Origin: DASVXQ01 sp046727955
GTDB taxonomy: Bacteria > Actinomycetota > CALGFH01
Assembly (NCBI GenBank): GCA_046727955.1
Contig: JBKPDO010000047.1
Location: forward strand, 1 to 7,499
Reading direction: 5' to 3'
Length of the DNA: 7,499 nucleotides
Position numbers and translations under genes: made by a program. Shown here piece after piece: positions 6,323-7,499 of this stretch. The notes beneath the pieces were generated by a model that made no database searches, had not been told where the DNA came from, and saw only the letters and a program-made list of their open reading frames with translations. Numbering within the stretch: position 1 is the first letter of the stretch; every line of letters starts with the position of its first letter.

Positions 6323-7341
6323 ATGTTCGCCATCGCGATCCCAGGGTTGGCGCCACTGGTGCATCGGGAGCTGGCAACGCTGTCAGGGATCACGGTCACG
6401 GGCTCTGGGTTCGACGGGCGCTCCGACATCGTCCTCTTCGACGCCGACCGCAGCGCGCGGGACCCAGTCCTGACGCTGCGCACGACCGAAGACGTGTTCG
6501 TCGAGGTGGGGCGGACGCTGCGGTCGGAAGGCGACAACCCACGCTGGATCGCCCAGCGGATCTGGCGGCCGCAGCGGGTCCAGCGGGCGCTGTCGGTCTG
6601 GGCAGAGCAGGTACGACCGCTGGCGGCCTCCATGACCTTTCGCGTCATCGCCCGCGTGCTGCAGGAGCGCTCATTTCTACGCACCGAGCTGCGGCGCGAG
6701 CTGACCCGGATGGTCAGTGGCGACAGGCCGAAATGGCGGCACGCCGACCCAGCAGCGATCGAGGTCTGGGTGAGCGAGTACCAGCAGGGGCGGATCGTGG
6801 CCGGGTTGCGGCTGACCAGCATCCAGATACGGCAGCACGGCGGGCGCGAGGCCGAGCGGCACGGCGCGCTTCGGCCCACGGTCGCGGCCGCGATGGTGAC
6901 GCTGGCGGGTGAGCCTGCCGGAGTCCTGCTCGACCCGTGCTGCGGGTCGGGGACGATCCTGGCCGAGGCGACAACGGCGGGCTGGAAGGCCGAGGGGCGC
7001 GATATCGACCCCGCCGCGGTCCAGACCGCTCGGCACAATGTCCCCCAGGTCGTGATCCGCAAGGGCGACGCGCGCCATCTGGAGCTACCACACGGTTCCG
7101 TGGGCGCGTGCGTGTCGAATCTCCCGTTCGGCAGCAGTACGAGGTGCAGGGAAGCATGCGGGACTGGCTCGTCGCCGTCCTCGGCGAGATGGCCCGGGTC
7201 ACCCGATCGGGCGGACGAATCGTCCTGCTGGCTCCGGAGGCCCCCCGTGAGGCCGTTCCGCGTGGGCTGCGCTTGCGGGAACGGTTCCGGCTTCGTCTGC
7301 TCGGCACTCTTTCCACCGTCTGGGTCTACGACAGAACATGA
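6323..7341 (+). pseudogene. THUMP/UPF0020-type RNA methyltransferase, frameshifted near 7132
   Basis: This family comprises SAM-dependent methyltransferases that modify guanosines in tRNA or rRNA (Trm11/Trm14/RlmL-like). The N-terminal ~170 residues form a ferredoxin-like/THUMP-type RNA-binding region. The Rossmann methylase domain starts near aa 180. The SAM-binding motif I is LLDPCCGSGT with D204, and GRDIDPAAV carries the next acidic residue. The catalytic motif is N266-LPFG, the N/D-PP-Y/F equivalent. Right there the frame breaks. At 7130-7137 TTCGGCAGCAGTAC lacks one C compared with the expected Phe-Gly-Gln-Gln-Tyr. The rest (QYEVQGSMRDWLVAVLGEMA to VWVYDRT) continues in the -1 frame to TGA 7339-7341. 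Repair gives about 339 aa, a normal full length. Unrepaired, the first frame stays open to the window edge with unrelated sequence. Substrate unknown. Confidence 0.8.
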
Positions 7342-7345
7342 GACC

Positions 7346-7499
7346 GCGGAGGGTGATCGGGCCGCAGGCGAGCATCACCAAGGCGAGTGCGGCCTCGGCG
7401 GAGTGGAACCCGTAGGCGCGGCGGGTGATGAGCCGCACCTTGGTGTTGAGCGCCTCGACGCGGGCGTTGGACCGAGCCGTCGAGTGCACCCGATACCCA
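7346..7499 (-). mobile_element. ISL3-like transposase, C-terminal fragment
   Basis: Entering from the right edge on the minus strand, the frame reads VHSTARSNARVEALNTKVRL, then ITRRAYGFHSAEAALALVML and ACGPITLR. This is the conserved C-terminal end of ISL3-family (IS204/IS1001/IS1096/IS1165) DDE transposases. Similarity ends at LR (about 7346), five bases from the methyltransferase stop. The frame then runs on, antisense to that gene, to 7199. A usual family C-terminus ends a few residues further, so the copy seems clipped. The catalytic core would lie beyond the window. Confidence 0.7.

Noticed and set aside
5784..6377. 197-aa minus-strand frame as a single gene
   Set aside because: Most of it is antisense to the HepT fragment and the methyltransferase leader and shows no motif. 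Only the last 47 codons look possibly coding.
1..7499. CRISPR array or Tn7-associated CRISPR
   Set aside because: No regularly spaced direct repeats with unique spacers on either strand. The only repeat arrays are the contiguous terminal repeats at 48-141 and the 13-bp tandem at 5145-5183.

Overview
The window is very GC-rich (about 70% by eye) and its coding frames use G or C at nearly every third codon position. It uses GTG and TTG starts with overlapping stop/start codons. This fits a high-GC actinomycete (Frankia/Streptomyces-like). The genus cannot be fixed from this sequence alone.

Layout. Positions 1-141 carry four tandem copies of a 22-26 bp repeat ending in ..CCGACA, like the terminal region of an IS21-type insertion sequence. 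Positions 142-254 hold a short coding tail and a GC-rich hairpin. Positions 394 to about 4133 are the core of a Tn7-like transposon in the order tnsA, tnsB, tnsC, with translationally coupled junctions. tnsB is complete and has an intact D-D(35)-E catalytic triad. tnsA has its full length and catalytic residues but is split by a one-base frameshift near 630. tnsC has a frameshift near 4056 and ends abruptly near 4131, just after Walker B. There it is joined to an alpha/beta hydrolase that lacks its own N-terminus.

Positions 4906-6170 form a graveyard of fragments. They include a 39-bp tandem repeat, a minus-strand coiled-coil gene remnant with an internal amber codon, and the exact 5' half of a tRNA-Val(UAC) without its 3' half. 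A small minus-strand ORF and the C-terminal part of a HepT-like HEPN toxin follow. Positions 6323-7341 encode a THUMP/UPF0020-type RNA methyltransferase, frameshifted at its NLPFG motif. From about 7346 to the end is the C-terminal piece of an ISL3-like transposase on the minus strand.

How the parts work together. TnsA and TnsB would form the cut-and-paste transposase and TnsC the ATP-dependent regulator. No TniQ/TnsD-type target selector, no CRISPR or Cas gene and no convincing pair of transposon ends is visible. As read, the element lacks a complete tnsC and is probably not autonomous. The region looks like a decaying insertion hot spot. Three clear frameshifts can each be explained by loss of one base, so sequencing or assembly error must be excluded before calling those genes dead.
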